This document shows positions 1 to 8,046 of a DNA stretch of 64,000 bases, in pieces. The stretch comes from Cyanobium gracile PCC 6307 (GTDB lineage: Bacteria > Cyanobacteriota > Cyanobacteriia > PCC-6307 > Cyanobiaceae), in the NCBI RefSeq assembly GCF_000316515.1, contig NC_019675.1, positions 868,001-932,000 on the forward strand, written 5' to 3'. A model generated the notes under the pieces. That model was given only the letters and a program-made list of their open reading frames with translations. It did not search any database and was not told the origin of the DNA. The translations under genes were made by a program, and so were the position numbers. Position 1 is the first letter of the stretch; every line of letters starts with the position of its first letter.

Positions 1-308
1 ATTCGGAAATCTTCGGCAGCTGGCTGCTGATTCTCGGTCTGCTGTCCCCCCTGGGGGCCCTGGCGCTCACCGGCACGATGGCCGTGGCCGCCTACCACCA
101 CATCCTCACCAGCGGTTTCAACATCTACGTGCTGGAGCTGGTGGTGCTCTATCTGGGCGGCAGCCTGGCCCTGCTGCTGATCGGCCCGGGCCGCTACTCG
201 TTTGATGCCGGCATCGTCGCGGGGGTGCTTGACGATCAGGAGGGCGAGACCGATCCGGACGGGACGGCCACAGTGCAGGCCTACGGTCTGGCGGCCGAAG
301 CCGGCTGA
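1..308 (+). CDS. DoxX-like membrane protein (C-terminal part)
   Basis: The reading frame is open from base 3 to the stop at 306-308, leaving the last 101 residues; the start lies left of the window. Three hydrophobic stretches are visible (around residues 5-25, 40-60 and the tail before a polar C-terminus). The short glycine- and leucine-rich helices ending in a conserved-looking GPGRYSFD segment resemble DoxX family quinol-oxidase-associated or small inner-membrane proteins, where a GPGR(Y/W)SLD stretch follows the last helix. The final 35 residues are acidic and probably cytoplasmic. Function in cyanobacteria is not established. The family call is by eye and the protein is incomplete. Confidence 0.6.
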   Translation, partial: SEIFGSWLLILGLLSPLGALALTGTMAVAAYHHILTSGFNIYVLELVVLYLGGSLALLLIGPGRYSFDAGIVAGVLDDQEGETDPDGTATVQAYGLAAEAG

Positions 309-394
309 TCGGAGTCCATTCTCCGGAGGGTCCTTCTCACCGGGCATCTCCCCTGTCACCAATGGCAAGCTGGATGCCCGGCTCCCCCGCAACC

Positions 395-913
395 ATGACC
401 CGCGAGCACGATCCCTTTCGCATTCCCCGCGCCGGCTGGGAAGCGGCCCCCCTGGCGGGGCTGGCCTCGGTGGATCTGAACCGCAACGGCGGCGCCTTCA
501 GTGGCGGTGAATTCGTCTCGGAATCCACCGTCGGCGGGGTCCTGCTTTACGCCATCTACCAAGCCCTGCTCAGTGCCCTGCGCACCGAAGCGCTGCACCG
601 GCGGGGGGAGATCGACCGGCTGACCCAGGTGCGGCTGGTGCTGGCCACGAGCCTGGAATCGGCCCGGACCGGCGTGGCCGTGGGGGCCGTGCTCTCGGTG
701 GTGCTGCTGGTGTTCCCCTGGCTGGCGGCACCCATGGCCCTGGTGGGGGCGGTGGGCACGGCCAAGGCCTCCCTCGACCTCTTCCATGCCTTCTGGGATG
801 GCCTCGACGCGGAGCAGAAGCTGCAGGTGACGATCGCCGCCCATGAGGCGGGCGTAAACCTGCGCCGGTTCTTCAGCAACGCCGGCGAGGGTCTGGGACC
901 GGTCGCGGGCTGA
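395..913 (+). CDS. Hypothetical membrane-associated protein
   Basis: A 172-residue protein not recognised as a known family. It opens with a polar stretch (MTREHDPFRIPRAGW), then an amphipathic segment, and has one strong hydrophobic stretch about residues 90-125 (valine, leucine and alanine rich with a proline and tryptophan), which could form one or two membrane helices. The C-terminal third is charged and helical. The ATG at 395 is chosen because the residues before it look like untranslated leader; ATGs at 362 and 374 are also in frame. It follows the DoxX-like gene by 86 bp on the same strand, so they may be co-transcribed. It converges with the next gene, 27 bp away. Confidence 0.55.
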   Translation: MTREHDPFRIPRAGWEAAPLAGLASVDLNRNGGAFSGGEFVSESTVGGVLLYAIYQALLSALRTEALHRRGEIDRLTQVRLVLATSLESARTGVAVGAVLSVVLLVFPWLAAPMALVGAVGTAKASLDLFHAFWDGLDAEQKLQVTIAAHEAGVNLRRFFSNAGEGLGPVAG

Positions 914-940
914 TCGGGCCCTCCCTCAGCGACCCCTGAC

Positions 941-1966
941 TCAGCGACCGCCCCCGAACAGCTGCTGCAGCAGCCCGCCCAGGGCCTGCCCAAGGGCTTC
1001 GCTGTCGCTGCCCTGCACCACCTGCCCATTGGCATCCACGGGCTGGAGGGCCTGGTTGAGCTGGGCCGTGGTGGCCGTCGTCGTGCTGCGGAAGCCCAGG
1101 TTGAAGACGCTGCCCCAGCCCAGCTGGATGTCGGAGCGGTACTGATCGGCGTTGACCCTGGACTGCACCGCGGCCGCGGAACCGTTGGGCATCTGGATGC
1201 TCCATGGACCGTTGCCCTGGGCGGTGAAACGGAGCGTGCGCAGCGGGTTCGAGGCCGGCAGCCTGTCGAAGGTGAAGGCCAGGGTCTTGGAGCCGTTGGT
1301 GTTGTTCTGGACGATCTCGTAGCGGCAGGTGCCGTTGTAGATGGAGATGCCGGCATTGGTCCAGGCGCAGGTGCCGCTCTGGCGGGTGCGGGTGAACGGC
1401 GGCTGGAAGCCGGTGGTGGGGAGCTGGCCATTGGTCGTGGCGCCGCCCGGCCCCCAGGTGGAACCGGCACCGCCGATCACCGTGCCCTGGCCGCCCGGGG
1501 TGCCGGCAGCGGCGCCGAACACCCAGGGGTTCAGCCGGGGGTCAAAGCGGGTGCGCTGACGGTTCGTCCAGCAGCCACGCAGGTTGAAATTGCAGTAGCG
1601 GCCGTCGGCGAAAGTGACGTCGACGATGGGATTGCTGACCAGATTGTTCTCCAGGGTGCGGCGCGCCCGGCGTCCGAATTCCCGTTCCGTTTCGGCCAGG
1701 GCGGCACCGTTGGCGTTGAAGCAGACGCTCACGGAGCTGTCGCAGATCACCCCCTGCACCGGGAAAGACAGGGCCCTGTTGCCGGGCCGGCCGTAACCGG
1801 CGCCCCCGGATCCGCCCCCACCACCCCAGGGCGTGGTCTGCACCGGCGTCTGCTGGCTCGGTGCCCCCCAGGGGTTGCCCTGGGCCCGTACCTCCGGCGC
1901 CGCCACGGCCAGGGCGACGAGCAGCAGGGAGGCCTGGCTGAAATGTCCGGTGAAACGTCTGTTCAT
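941..1966 (-). CDS. Secreted Cys-containing protein, YcgJ-like N-domain
   Basis: A 341-residue protein with a clear signal peptide (MNRRFTGHFSQASLLLVALAV, then a likely cleavage after EVRAQ). After a Gly/Pro-rich linker there is a domain with paired cysteines in a GVICDSSVSVCF context followed by a segment ending NNL and a CNFNLRGCW stretch. This resembles the YcgJ family of small exported proteins. The second half has two more Cys (GTCAW and GTCRYE) and beta-rich repeats, so disulphide bonds in the periplasm are likely. The start is placed at 1966 because the 30 codons upstream are charged and would bury the signal peptide. Function is unknown; the family resemblance is tentative. Confidence 0.55.
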   Translation of the reverse strand: MNRRFTGHFSQASLLLVALAVAAPEVRAQGNPWGAPSQQTPVQTTPWGGGGGSGGAGYGRPGNRALSFPVQGVICDSSVSVCFNANGAALAETEREFGRRARRTLENNLVSNPIVDVTFADGRYCNFNLRGCWTNRQRTRFDPRLNPWVFGAAAGTPGGQGTVIGGAGSTWGPGGATTNGQLPTTGFQPPFTRTRQSGTCAWTNAGISIYNGTCRYEIVQNNTNGSKTLAFTFDRLPASNPLRTLRFTAQGNGPWSIQMPNGSAAAVQSRVNADQYRSDIQLGWGSVFNLGFRSTTTATTAQLNQALQPVDANGQVVQGSDSEALGQALGGLLQQLFGGGR

Positions 1967-2110
1967 CAATCTTTTTGCACGCAAATGGGCATTGGAATCA
2001 ACGATACCAGGATTGGTCTTTCGAACCCTTTTTATCTGGCGATCTGCAGCATCCAAGCAGAGGAATTGTCAAGGTTGGTGATCACAAGCCAGCCCTGAAA
2101 CCTCATCCCA

Positions 2111-2536
2111 TCATTCCGCCTCCAGGCTGCCCCGCACCATGGCCATGCCGCAGTGGAACGGGTAGGAGCCCGGCCGCTCGGGAAGTAGTTCGATGCTGGT
2201 AGTGGCCCCCAGGGGCAGGTCGAGGCTGCGCTGGAAGTCCGGGAAGATCACCCGGGCCACGCAGCCACTGGGATCGGTGCGGTGAAACAGCAGGCGCACC
2301 GGCCGGCCCGCCTTCACCCGGACGCGGGAGGGCGTGTAGCCGCCCTGGACCGTGATCGTGATCTCCTGCATCCCCTGCTCGCCTTCGTCGGCCGCCACCC
2401 CGGCGCCATGGGAGCCAAGGAACCACCACAGCTCCGCTGCGATCAGGGCCAGCCCGACCGCCGCCACCAGCACCTGCAGGGCCAGCGGCTGGGGGATCGA
2501 CCGCCACAGCGGCGCGGCCGCCTCGTGGGGTGTCAT
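2111..2536 (-). CDS. Cupredoxin-domain membrane-anchored protein
   Basis: A 141-residue protein with one N-terminal membrane helix (about residues 18-40) and an extracytoplasmic cupredoxin-like beta domain. The C-terminal end has the copper-site loop FHCGMAMVRG (His, Cys, Met spacing typical of cupredoxin_1 proteins attached to copper ATPases). The usual upstream His ligand region reads DPSGCVARV, so Cys or another residue may replace it. It probably binds copper in the periplasm or thylakoid lumen and hands it to or from the ATPase. Its start overlaps the ATPase stop by 4 bp (positions 2533-2536), which indicates translational coupling in a two-gene operon driven by the promoter at 4669-4700. 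Confidence 0.75.
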   Translation of the reverse strand: MTPHEAAAPLWRSIPQPLALQVLVAAVGLALIAAELWWFLGSHGAGVAADEGEQGMQEITITVQGGYTPSRVRVKAGRPVRLLFHRTDPSGCVARVIFPDFQRSLDLPLGATTSIELLPERPGSYPFHCGMAMVRGSLEAE

Positions 2537-4635
2537 GCTCCGGCCCCCGATGGACGCAGGCGGGGGCGGAAGCGACGCAGCCGCAGGGCGTTGCTCACCA
2601 CCGACACCGAACTGAACGCCATGGCGGCCCCCGCCAGCATCGGATTCAGCAGCCAGCCCGTGAGCGGGAACAGCAACCCGGCGGCGATCGGGATCCCCGC
2701 CACGTTGTAGGCGAAGGCGAAGAAGAGGTTCTGACGGATGGTGGCCATGGTGTGGCGGCTGAGCTCGATCGCCGCCGGCACGCCACCGAGGTGGCCCGAG
2801 AGCACGGTGATGTCGCTGGCGGCGATGGCCACATCGGTGCCCGTACCCATGGCGATGCCCACATCGGCCCGGGCCAGGGCCGGGGCGTCGTTGAGGCCGT
2901 CCCCCACCATCGCCACCGGGCCCTGCCCCTGCTCCTGAAGTTGCTGCACCACCGCCGCCTTGTCGCCGGGGCGCACCTCGGCGATCACCCGCACGATGCC
3001 CACATCGGCCGCCACCACCTCGCTGGTGCGGCGGGCATCGCCACTGAGCAGCACCACCTCCAGCCCCAGGCGCCGCAGGGCGGCGACGGCGGCATGGGCC
3101 TCGGGCTTGATCGGATCGGCGATGCCGAAGCAGGCCTCGATCCGGCCTTCCACCGCCACGGCGGCCACGCTGCGGGCGGCCCGCTCCAGCCGTGCCATCA
3201 CCGGATCCAGGGTGGTGGTGTCCAGGCCCGAGCTCCGCAGCCAGCGGGGGCTGCCCACCCGCACCTCCCGGCCGGCCACGCAGGCCAGCACGCCCGACCC
3301 CGCCCTGGCCTCGAAGGACTGCACCGCGGGGAGTTCGCCGTCGCCGCAGCGGCTGGAGGCGTAGGCGACGATCGCTTCGGCCAGGGGATGCTCCGAGCGC
3401 GACTCCACGGCCGCCACCAGGGCCAGAAGCGTCCCGACCGGCATCCGGCCACCGTGGAGCCGCTCGAAATCGGTCACCTCCGGCTGGCCCAGGGTCAGAG
3501 TGCCGGTCTTGTCGAGCACGATGGTGCGCAGCCCACCGGCCGTTTCCAGCGCCTCGGCGCTGCGGAAGATCAGGCCGTTCTCGGCCCCCTTACCGGAGGC
3601 CACCATGATCGCCGTGGGCGTGGCCAGGCCCAGGGCACAGGGGCAGGCGATCACCAGCACGCTGACCAGAAACAGCGTCGCCAGCACCACGTTGCCGCTG
3701 ACGAGGAACCAGACCACGAAGGTGGCGATGGCGATGGCGATGACCACCGGCACGAACCAGCCCACCACCTGATCCGCCAGGCGCTGCACCCGGGTGCGGG
3801 AGCTCTGGGCCTGGCGCACCAGCGCGACGATGCGGGCCAGCATCGTGTCGTCACCCACCCGGGTGACGCGGAAGGTGAAGCTGCCGCTGCGGTTGAGCGC
3901 GGCGCCGATGACCCCATCGCCGGGGCCCTTGGCCACCGGGGTGGGCTCGCCGGTGAGCATCGATTCCTCCACCCATGAGCTGCCCTCCACCACCACCCCA
4001 TCCAGGGGCAGCGTCTCCCCGGGCCGCACCTGCACCAGGTCACCCACCGCCACCGTGGACACCGGAACCTCCTTGGCGATCCCCTCCCGCAGCACCCGGG
4101 CCGTGGGGGGCTGGAGCTGGAGCAGCCGCCGGATCGCCTCGGAGGTCTGGCCGCGGGCCCTGGCCTCCATCAGCCGGCCCAGCAGCACCAGGGTGAGGAT
4201 CACCGCGGCGGTTTCGTAGTAGACGTCGGCCGGCAGCCCTTCGGCGGTGAGCACCCCGGGAAAGGCAGTGGCCACCAGCGAGGCCAGCCAGGCGATGCCG
4301 GTGCCGGCGGCCACCAGGGTGTTCATGTCGGCGCTGTGGCGGCGCAGGGACGACCACGCGCCGCTGAAGAACTCCCGCCCGCACCAGAACAGCACCGGGG
4401 AACTCAGCGCCAGCTGGGTCCAGGGGCTGGTGAACCAGGCCGGCAGCCAGCCGATGTGGACACCGAGCATGTGGGGAAGGGTGGCCACCATCACCAGCAG
4501 GGTGAGCACGGCCGCCACCGACAGGCGGCGGCGCAGCACGGTGAGCTCATGGGCCAGCTCCCTTTCCATCCCCGTCGTGGCGGCGGCCGCCGGATCGGCG
4601 GCGCAGCAGGGGGAGCCCAGGGTGGAGTGGCTCAT
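2533..4635 (-). CDS. copA: Copper-translocating P-type ATPase (PIB-1)
   Basis: A 700-residue heavy-metal P-type ATPase. Visible motifs are TGEP near 228, the transmembrane CPC metal site at 331-333, the phosphorylation motif DKTGT with Asp375, the SEHP nucleotide-domain motif, and GDGLNDAP near the end of the P domain. Selectivity residues of the Cu(I) class are present: AYN in the seventh helix and MAFSS in the eighth. The N-terminus has CC at 10-11 but no CxxC heavy-metal-associated domain, so the protein is shorter than typical CopA/PacS. It should export or sequester copper. It is followed by a coupled cupredoxin gene and preceded by a MerR-type promoter, which fits metal-induced expression. 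Zinc or silver transport is less likely given the YN and MxxSS residues. Confidence 0.92.
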   Translation of the reverse strand: MSHSTLGSPCCAADPAAAATTGMERELAHELTVLRRRLSVAAVLTLLVMVATLPHMLGVHIGWLPAWFTSPWTQLALSSPVLFWCGREFFSGAWSSLRRHSADMNTLVAAGTGIAWLASLVATAFPGVLTAEGLPADVYYETAAVILTLVLLGRLMEARARGQTSEAIRRLLQLQPPTARVLREGIAKEVPVSTVAVGDLVQVRPGETLPLDGVVVEGSSWVEESMLTGEPTPVAKGPGDGVIGAALNRSGSFTFRVTRVGDDTMLARIVALVRQAQSSRTRVQRLADQVVGWFVPVVIAIAIATFVVWFLVSGNVVLATLFLVSVLVIACPCALGLATPTAIMVASGKGAENGLIFRSAEALETAGGLRTIVLDKTGTLTLGQPEVTDFERLHGGRMPVGTLLALVAAVESRSEHPLAEAIVAYASSRCGDGELPAVQSFEARAGSGVLACVAGREVRVGSPRWLRSSGLDTTTLDPVMARLERAARSVAAVAVEGRIEACFGIADPIKPEAHAAVAALRRLGLEVVLLSGDARRTSEVVAADVGIVRVIAEVRPGDKAAVVQQLQEQGQGPVAMVGDGLNDAPALARADVGIAMGTGTDVAIAASDITVLSGHLGGVPAAIELSRHTMATIRQNLFFAFAYNVAGIPIAAGLLFPLTGWLLNPMLAGAAMAFSSVSVVSNALRLRRFRPRLRPSGAGA

Positions 4636-4668
4636 CGGGGGCGGACCGGGGCCGGGGACGACGGATTC

Positions 4669-4700
4669 ACCCTATGGGCTCCCCATGGCTGGAGAGTCAA
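4669..4700 (-). promoter_or_regulatory. MerR-type promoter/operator of the copper ATPase operon
   Basis: On the minus strand a -35 box TTGACT (4700-4695) and a -10 box TAGGGT (4674-4669) are separated by 20 bp, the lengthened spacer typical of MerR-activated metal promoters. The spacer region holds an imperfect dyad CTCTCC...GGGGAG. The expected transcript would start about 25 bp before the ATPase ATG at 4635. The same element, 28 of 32 bases identical, lies upstream of the DUF305 gene at 18412. The shared element, spacing and dyad are seen directly; the identity of the regulator is inferred. Confidence 0.75.
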
Positions 4701-4731
4701 GCCATCGGGCCATCCAGCCTCGCCACCGGGT

Positions 4732-5025
4732 TCAGCCCTGGGGCAGCAGAGCCCCGAGCCCCATCTGCCCCAGGATCCCCGAGCCGGTAAGGGCCTCAAT
4801 GGTCAGACCGATGCCGAAACCGAGCATGGCCAGCCGGCCGTTCAGCCGCTCGGCGCGGCCGTGGAAACCCCAGCCGCTCTCGCTGCCAGGACTGGCCAGG
4901 TACATGCGTGGCTCGATCACCTGAGGATCGAGGAGCGGGGAAGCTTCGGAATCCCAACGTCCGCCTTCTGATTCCGCGAAGTGGTGGGCATGGAGCTTTT
5001 TCGGAATCCTTACAGGAATGGCCAT
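4732..5025 (-). CDS. hli: High-light-inducible / chlorophyll a-b binding family protein
   Basis: A 97-residue protein with one chlorophyll-binding helix near the C-terminus carrying the Hlip/SCP signature: ERLNGRLAMLGF followed by a hydrophobic run and EALTG. The Glu, Asn and Arg residues of this helix ligate chlorophyll in the ELIP/CAB superfamily. Hlips sit in thylakoid membranes, bind chlorophyll and carotenoid, and protect photosystem assembly under excess light. The N-terminal 60 residues are a polar extension, longer than in the smallest Hlips. The ATG at 5025 is chosen over an upstream in-frame ATG at 5139 because the extra residues look like leader sequence. It lies upstream of, and on the same strand as, the copper ATPase, but that gene has its own promoter in between. 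Confidence 0.88.
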   Translation of the reverse strand: MAIPVRIPKKLHAHHFAESEGGRWDSEASPLLDPQVIEPRMYLASPGSESGWGFHGRAERLNGRLAMLGFGIGLTIEALTGSGILGQMGLGALLPQG

Positions 5026-5336
5026 GGTGATGTCTCGTATGGGAATGGTTGAAGTTTGGGGTGGAGGCTGAGGCAGGTTGTCAGCGCTGTCGACTCTGAC
5101 CTGATCCGTGATGATCAGTGGCCTGCGTCCTTCCCACAACCTAAGGAGAACGTCATGGAATCAATCAGTTACAGCCGGTTCATTCTGTCCTGGGGCGGAT
5201 GACCCACCCTTCCGATCAGTCAGACGCAGTAGATGCGGGCCCATCAGGGTGAAACCCGTACGCCACCCAAGCTGTGCCGCGATCCACACATCGCGGCGGA
5301 ATGCTCGCCATCCAGCCCCGCCCCTAGGCTGGATCC
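5026..5336. other. Divergent intergenic region, hli / GH3 glycosidase
   Basis: This 311-bp gap must hold the promoter of hli (leftward) and of the glycosidase (rightward). A CTGATC...GATCAG inverted repeat lies at 5101-5118. A 15-codon ORF (5155-5202, MESISYSRFILSWGG) has a near-perfect ribosome binding site AAGGAG seven bases upstream, but no known peptide is recognised. A TAGGCT -10-like box at 5326-5331 lies only five bases before the GTG start of the glycosidase, which would give a nearly leaderless mRNA if used. None of these signals is certain. Confidence 0.4.
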
Positions 5337-7538
5337 GTGCCCACTCGCCCCGACTGGAGTCGCCTGGAGACGCAGGCCCGGAGCCAGCTGCAGCGGCTCA
5401 GCCTGGGTGAGAAGCTCGGCATGCTGGATGGCGACACCCCGTTCTGGGGGGGCCTGGGGGCCATCGCCCTCCACGACGCCTCCCACCGCCGCCCCTGGCC
5501 GGCAGGGGTGGTGGAGCGCCTGGGCATCGGAGGGCTGCACTTCGTCGACGGCCCCCGCGGGGTGGTGCTGGAGGGTGGTGCCACCACCTTCCCGGCACCG
5601 ATCGGTCGCGGGGCCAGCTGGAACGTCGATCTGGAGGAGCGGATCGGCGAGGCCATGGGGTTGGAGGCCCGCAGCTTCGGGGCCAATCTGTTCGGCGGGA
5701 TCTGCGTCAACCTGCTGCGCCATCCGGGCTGGGGCCGGGCCCAGGAGACCTACGGCGAAGACCCGGTGCACGTGGGCGCCATGGGGGCGGCGGCGACCCG
5801 CGGCGTGCGGCGCCATGCCATCGCCTGCGTCAAGCATTTCGCCCTCAACTCGATCGACAGCGCCCGTTTCCGCGTCGATGTGGGCGCCACTGAGCGGGTG
5901 CTGCAGGAGCTCTACCTGCCCCAGTTCCGCGATGGCCTGGAGGCCGGCGCCCTGGCGGTGATGAGCGCCTACAACAGCGTCAACGGGGCCTGGTGCGGCC
6001 AGCATCCCCACCTGCTGAGGGAGATCCTCAAGGACCGCTGGGGCTTCCGCGGCTTCGTGCTCACCGACTTCATCTTCGGCCTGCGCGACGGCGTGGCCGC
6101 CATCCAGGCCGGCCAGGACCTGGAGATGCCCTTCCGGATGATCTTTGCGGCCACACTTCCGGCGGCGGTGGCGGCGGGACAGGTGCCGGAGGCCCTGATC
6201 GATGCGGCGGTGCTGCGGATGCTGCTGGCCCAGGCCACGGTGCCCGCCGGCGCCTATCCCCCAGCGCTGCGCGGCTGCCGTGCCCACCGGCAGCTGGCGC
6301 GGGAGGCCGCCGCCGGCTCGATCGTGCTGCTCCGGAACGCCGGCGGGGTGCTGCCCCTGAGCGGCATCGCGTCGCTGGCGGTGGTCGGCCACCTGGCGGA
6401 CGCCGTCAACCTGGGGGACCGGGGGTCCTCCGACACCCGGCCGACGCCGGGATCGGTGCTGACGCCCCTGGCCGGGCTGCGGGCGGCGGCGCCGGAGCTG
6501 CGCCTGCACCACGACAACGGCAGCGATCCGGCCGCGGCCGCGGCCCTGGCGGCCCGCACGGATGCGGCCCTGGTGGTGGTGGGCCTGGACTGGCGCCACG
6601 AGGGGGAGCACATCCACCCGGGCGACCTGGCCCCGATCCTGCGCCAGGCGCCGCCCCCCGCGTGGCTGCTGCGCCTGTGCGGCCGGCGCCGGCTGCTGCC
6701 GTTGTGGACGGCGGTGGCGGCGATGGTCGCCGGGGTGACGCGCTTCGGTACGGCCCGGGCGGGCGGCTCCTTCGCCTCCGGCGATCGCACGGTGCTGGAG
6801 CTGCCGCCGCCGCAGGAGGCCCTGATCCTGGCGATCGCCGCCGCCAACCCGCGCACGGTGGTGGTGCTGATGGGGGGTGGGGCGATCCTCTGCGAGGCCT
6901 GGCGGCAGCGGGTGCCGGGCCTGCTGCTGCTCTGGTACCCCGGTGAGCAGGGCGGCGCGGCCCTCGCCGACGTGCTGCTGGGTCGGATCTCCCCGTCGGG
7001 GCGGATGCCCTTTTCGGTGCCCACCGAGGCCGGCCACCTGCCGCCGTTCGATCCCCGGGCCCGGCACATCACTTACGACCTCTGGCACGGCTACCGGCGG
7101 CTGGCCCGCAGCAACCGGCCAGCGGCCTTTCCCTTCGGCTTCGGGCTCTCCTACAGCCGTTTCAGCCACACCGACCCGGCGGTGGCGTGGCTCCCCACCC
7201 CGGCGGGGGACGAGGGGGCGCTGGAGCTGGCCGTCACGGTGACGAACACCGGCACGGTGGAGGCCGCCGAGGTGGTGCAGGTCTACGCCGAGCCGCCCGG
7301 GGAGGCCGTGGAGCGGCCGCGGCGCACCCTGGTGGGCTTCGCCCGGGTGAGCCTGGCGGCGGATGCGAGCCGACGGGTTGCGGTGGGGATACCCCTGAGG
7401 CGCCTCGCCTGGTTCGATCAGGGGCGGGACGCCTTCGTGCTGGAGAGCGGCCGGCACCGGCTGGTGGTGGCCCGCCACGCCGAGGACGGCGGGATTGGCG
7501 TGGACCTTGACCTGCTCGGTGGGGTGGTCGGGCGGTAA
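5337..7538 (+). CDS. Glycoside hydrolase family 3 (beta-glucosidase-like)
   Basis: A 733-residue GH3 enzyme with the usual order: TIM-barrel domain (about 1-330), alpha/beta sandwich domain (about 340-580) and C-terminal fibronectin III-like domain (about 620-720). Substrate-binding motifs KHFALNS and the catalytic nucleophile segment FVLTDF with Asp244 are present; the family more often has SDW here. The second domain contains the WYPGEQGG stretch typical of GH3, and the last domain contains VTNTGTVEAAEVVQVY. It probably removes terminal beta-linked glucose or related sugars. No signal peptide is seen, so it should be cytoplasmic. The start is GTG at 5337. Its stop is 4 bp from the end of the convergent acyltransferase gene. 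Exact substrate cannot be read from sequence. Confidence 0.9.
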   Translation: MPTRPDWSRLETQARSQLQRLSLGEKLGMLDGDTPFWGGLGAIALHDASHRRPWPAGVVERLGIGGLHFVDGPRGVVLEGGATTFPAPIGRGASWNVDLEERIGEAMGLEARSFGANLFGGICVNLLRHPGWGRAQETYGEDPVHVGAMGAAATRGVRRHAIACVKHFALNSIDSARFRVDVGATERVLQELYLPQFRDGLEAGALAVMSAYNSVNGAWCGQHPHLLREILKDRWGFRGFVLTDFIFGLRDGVAAIQAGQDLEMPFRMIFAATLPAAVAAGQVPEALIDAAVLRMLLAQATVPAGAYPPALRGCRAHRQLAREAAAGSIVLLRNAGGVLPLSGIASLAVVGHLADAVNLGDRGSSDTRPTPGSVLTPLAGLRAAAPELRLHHDNGSDPAAAAALAARTDAALVVVGLDWRHEGEHIHPGDLAPILRQAPPPAWLLRLCGRRRLLPLWTAVAAMVAGVTRFGTARAGGSFASGDRTVLELPPPQEALILAIAAANPRTVVVLMGGGAILCEAWRQRVPGLLLLWYPGEQGGAALADVLLGRISPSGRMPFSVPTEAGHLPPFDPRARHITYDLWHGYRRLARSNRPAAFPFGFGLSYSRFSHTDPAVAWLPTPAGDEGALELAVTVTNTGTVEAAEVVQVYAEPPGEAVERPRRTLVGFARVSLAADASRRVAVGIPLRRLAWFDQGRDAFVLESGRHRLVVARHAEDGGIGVDLDLLGGVVGR

Positions 7539-7542
7539 GGCA

Positions 7543-8046
7543 TCAGCGGTCAGAAGAATCCCGGTCCCGCATGGTCAGCAGCAGAGGCTGAAGCCTCAGA
7601 CGGTTGTAACGCTGAAGCCAAAGGCAGGGCAGATTGAACAGGGTCGCGAAGACCAGGTTGATCAGCACCCCGGCCGGCGGCAGCCAGAGGGCCGTCACGA
7701 TCCAGAAGGGCCAGATGGCCAGGTGCACCAGCTCAGCTCGCCTGGTCTCCTCGACGAGGCGCTGCAAGGTGGCAGGGTCCCGGCAGACCAGGCTGTTCTT
7801 GCGCACACCTCCCGGCAGGGCGGCGCCGGCATCCGGAAGCAGGGACTTCCAGCGCAGGATCCCCAGACGCCGCTCATACACCTCTTTCGTCTCCGGCCAG
7901 GGGCGCGGTCTGGTGAGCCAGCTGTCGCCCTCCAGGGCCGCCTGGGGCAGGCCGTGGGCCAGCCCACCGATCAGCACCGACCACAGCAGCCAGCCCAGGG
8001 CGCAGGCCAGAACCGCTACCGCGTTGGAAACTGCCTGCCCTTCCAT
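7543..8046 (-). CDS. CrtO-like glycosyl-carotenoid acyltransferase family protein
   Basis: A 167-residue integral membrane protein with an N-terminal helix (about 7-30) and two C-terminal helices (about 110-150). Between them is the pattern YERRLGILRWKSLLP, then a basic stretch, then ETRRAELVH. This matches the conserved core of glycosyl-4,4'-diaponeurosporenoate acyltransferase (CrtO of staphyloxanthin synthesis). The start at 8046 overlaps the end of the upstream glycosyltransferase by 31 bp, so the two are translationally coupled, as a GT2/acyltransferase pair that could first glycosylate and then acylate a lipid or carotenoid. The true substrate in cyanobacteria is unknown; staphyloxanthin itself is not expected here. 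Confidence 0.65.
   Translation of the reverse strand: MEGQAVSNAVAVLACALGWLLWSVLIGGLAHGLPQAALEGDSWLTRPRPWPETKEVYERRLGILRWKSLLPDAGAALPGGVRKNSLVCRDPATLQRLVEETRRAELVHLAIWPFWIVTALWLPPAGVLINLVFATLFNLPCLWLQRYNRLRLQPLLLTMRDRDSSDR

Noticed and set aside
356..844. Long minus-strand ORF of 162 codons opposite the first genes
   Set aside because: In high-GC DNA long shadow ORFs are common; it overlaps the better-supported gene at 395-913 and has no recognisable domain.
5168..5184. GTTACA-GCCG-GTTCAT as a possible HLR1 (RpaB) site near hli
   Set aside because: The second half matches only three of six bases, and the site lies inside a small ORF on the opposite strand from hli.
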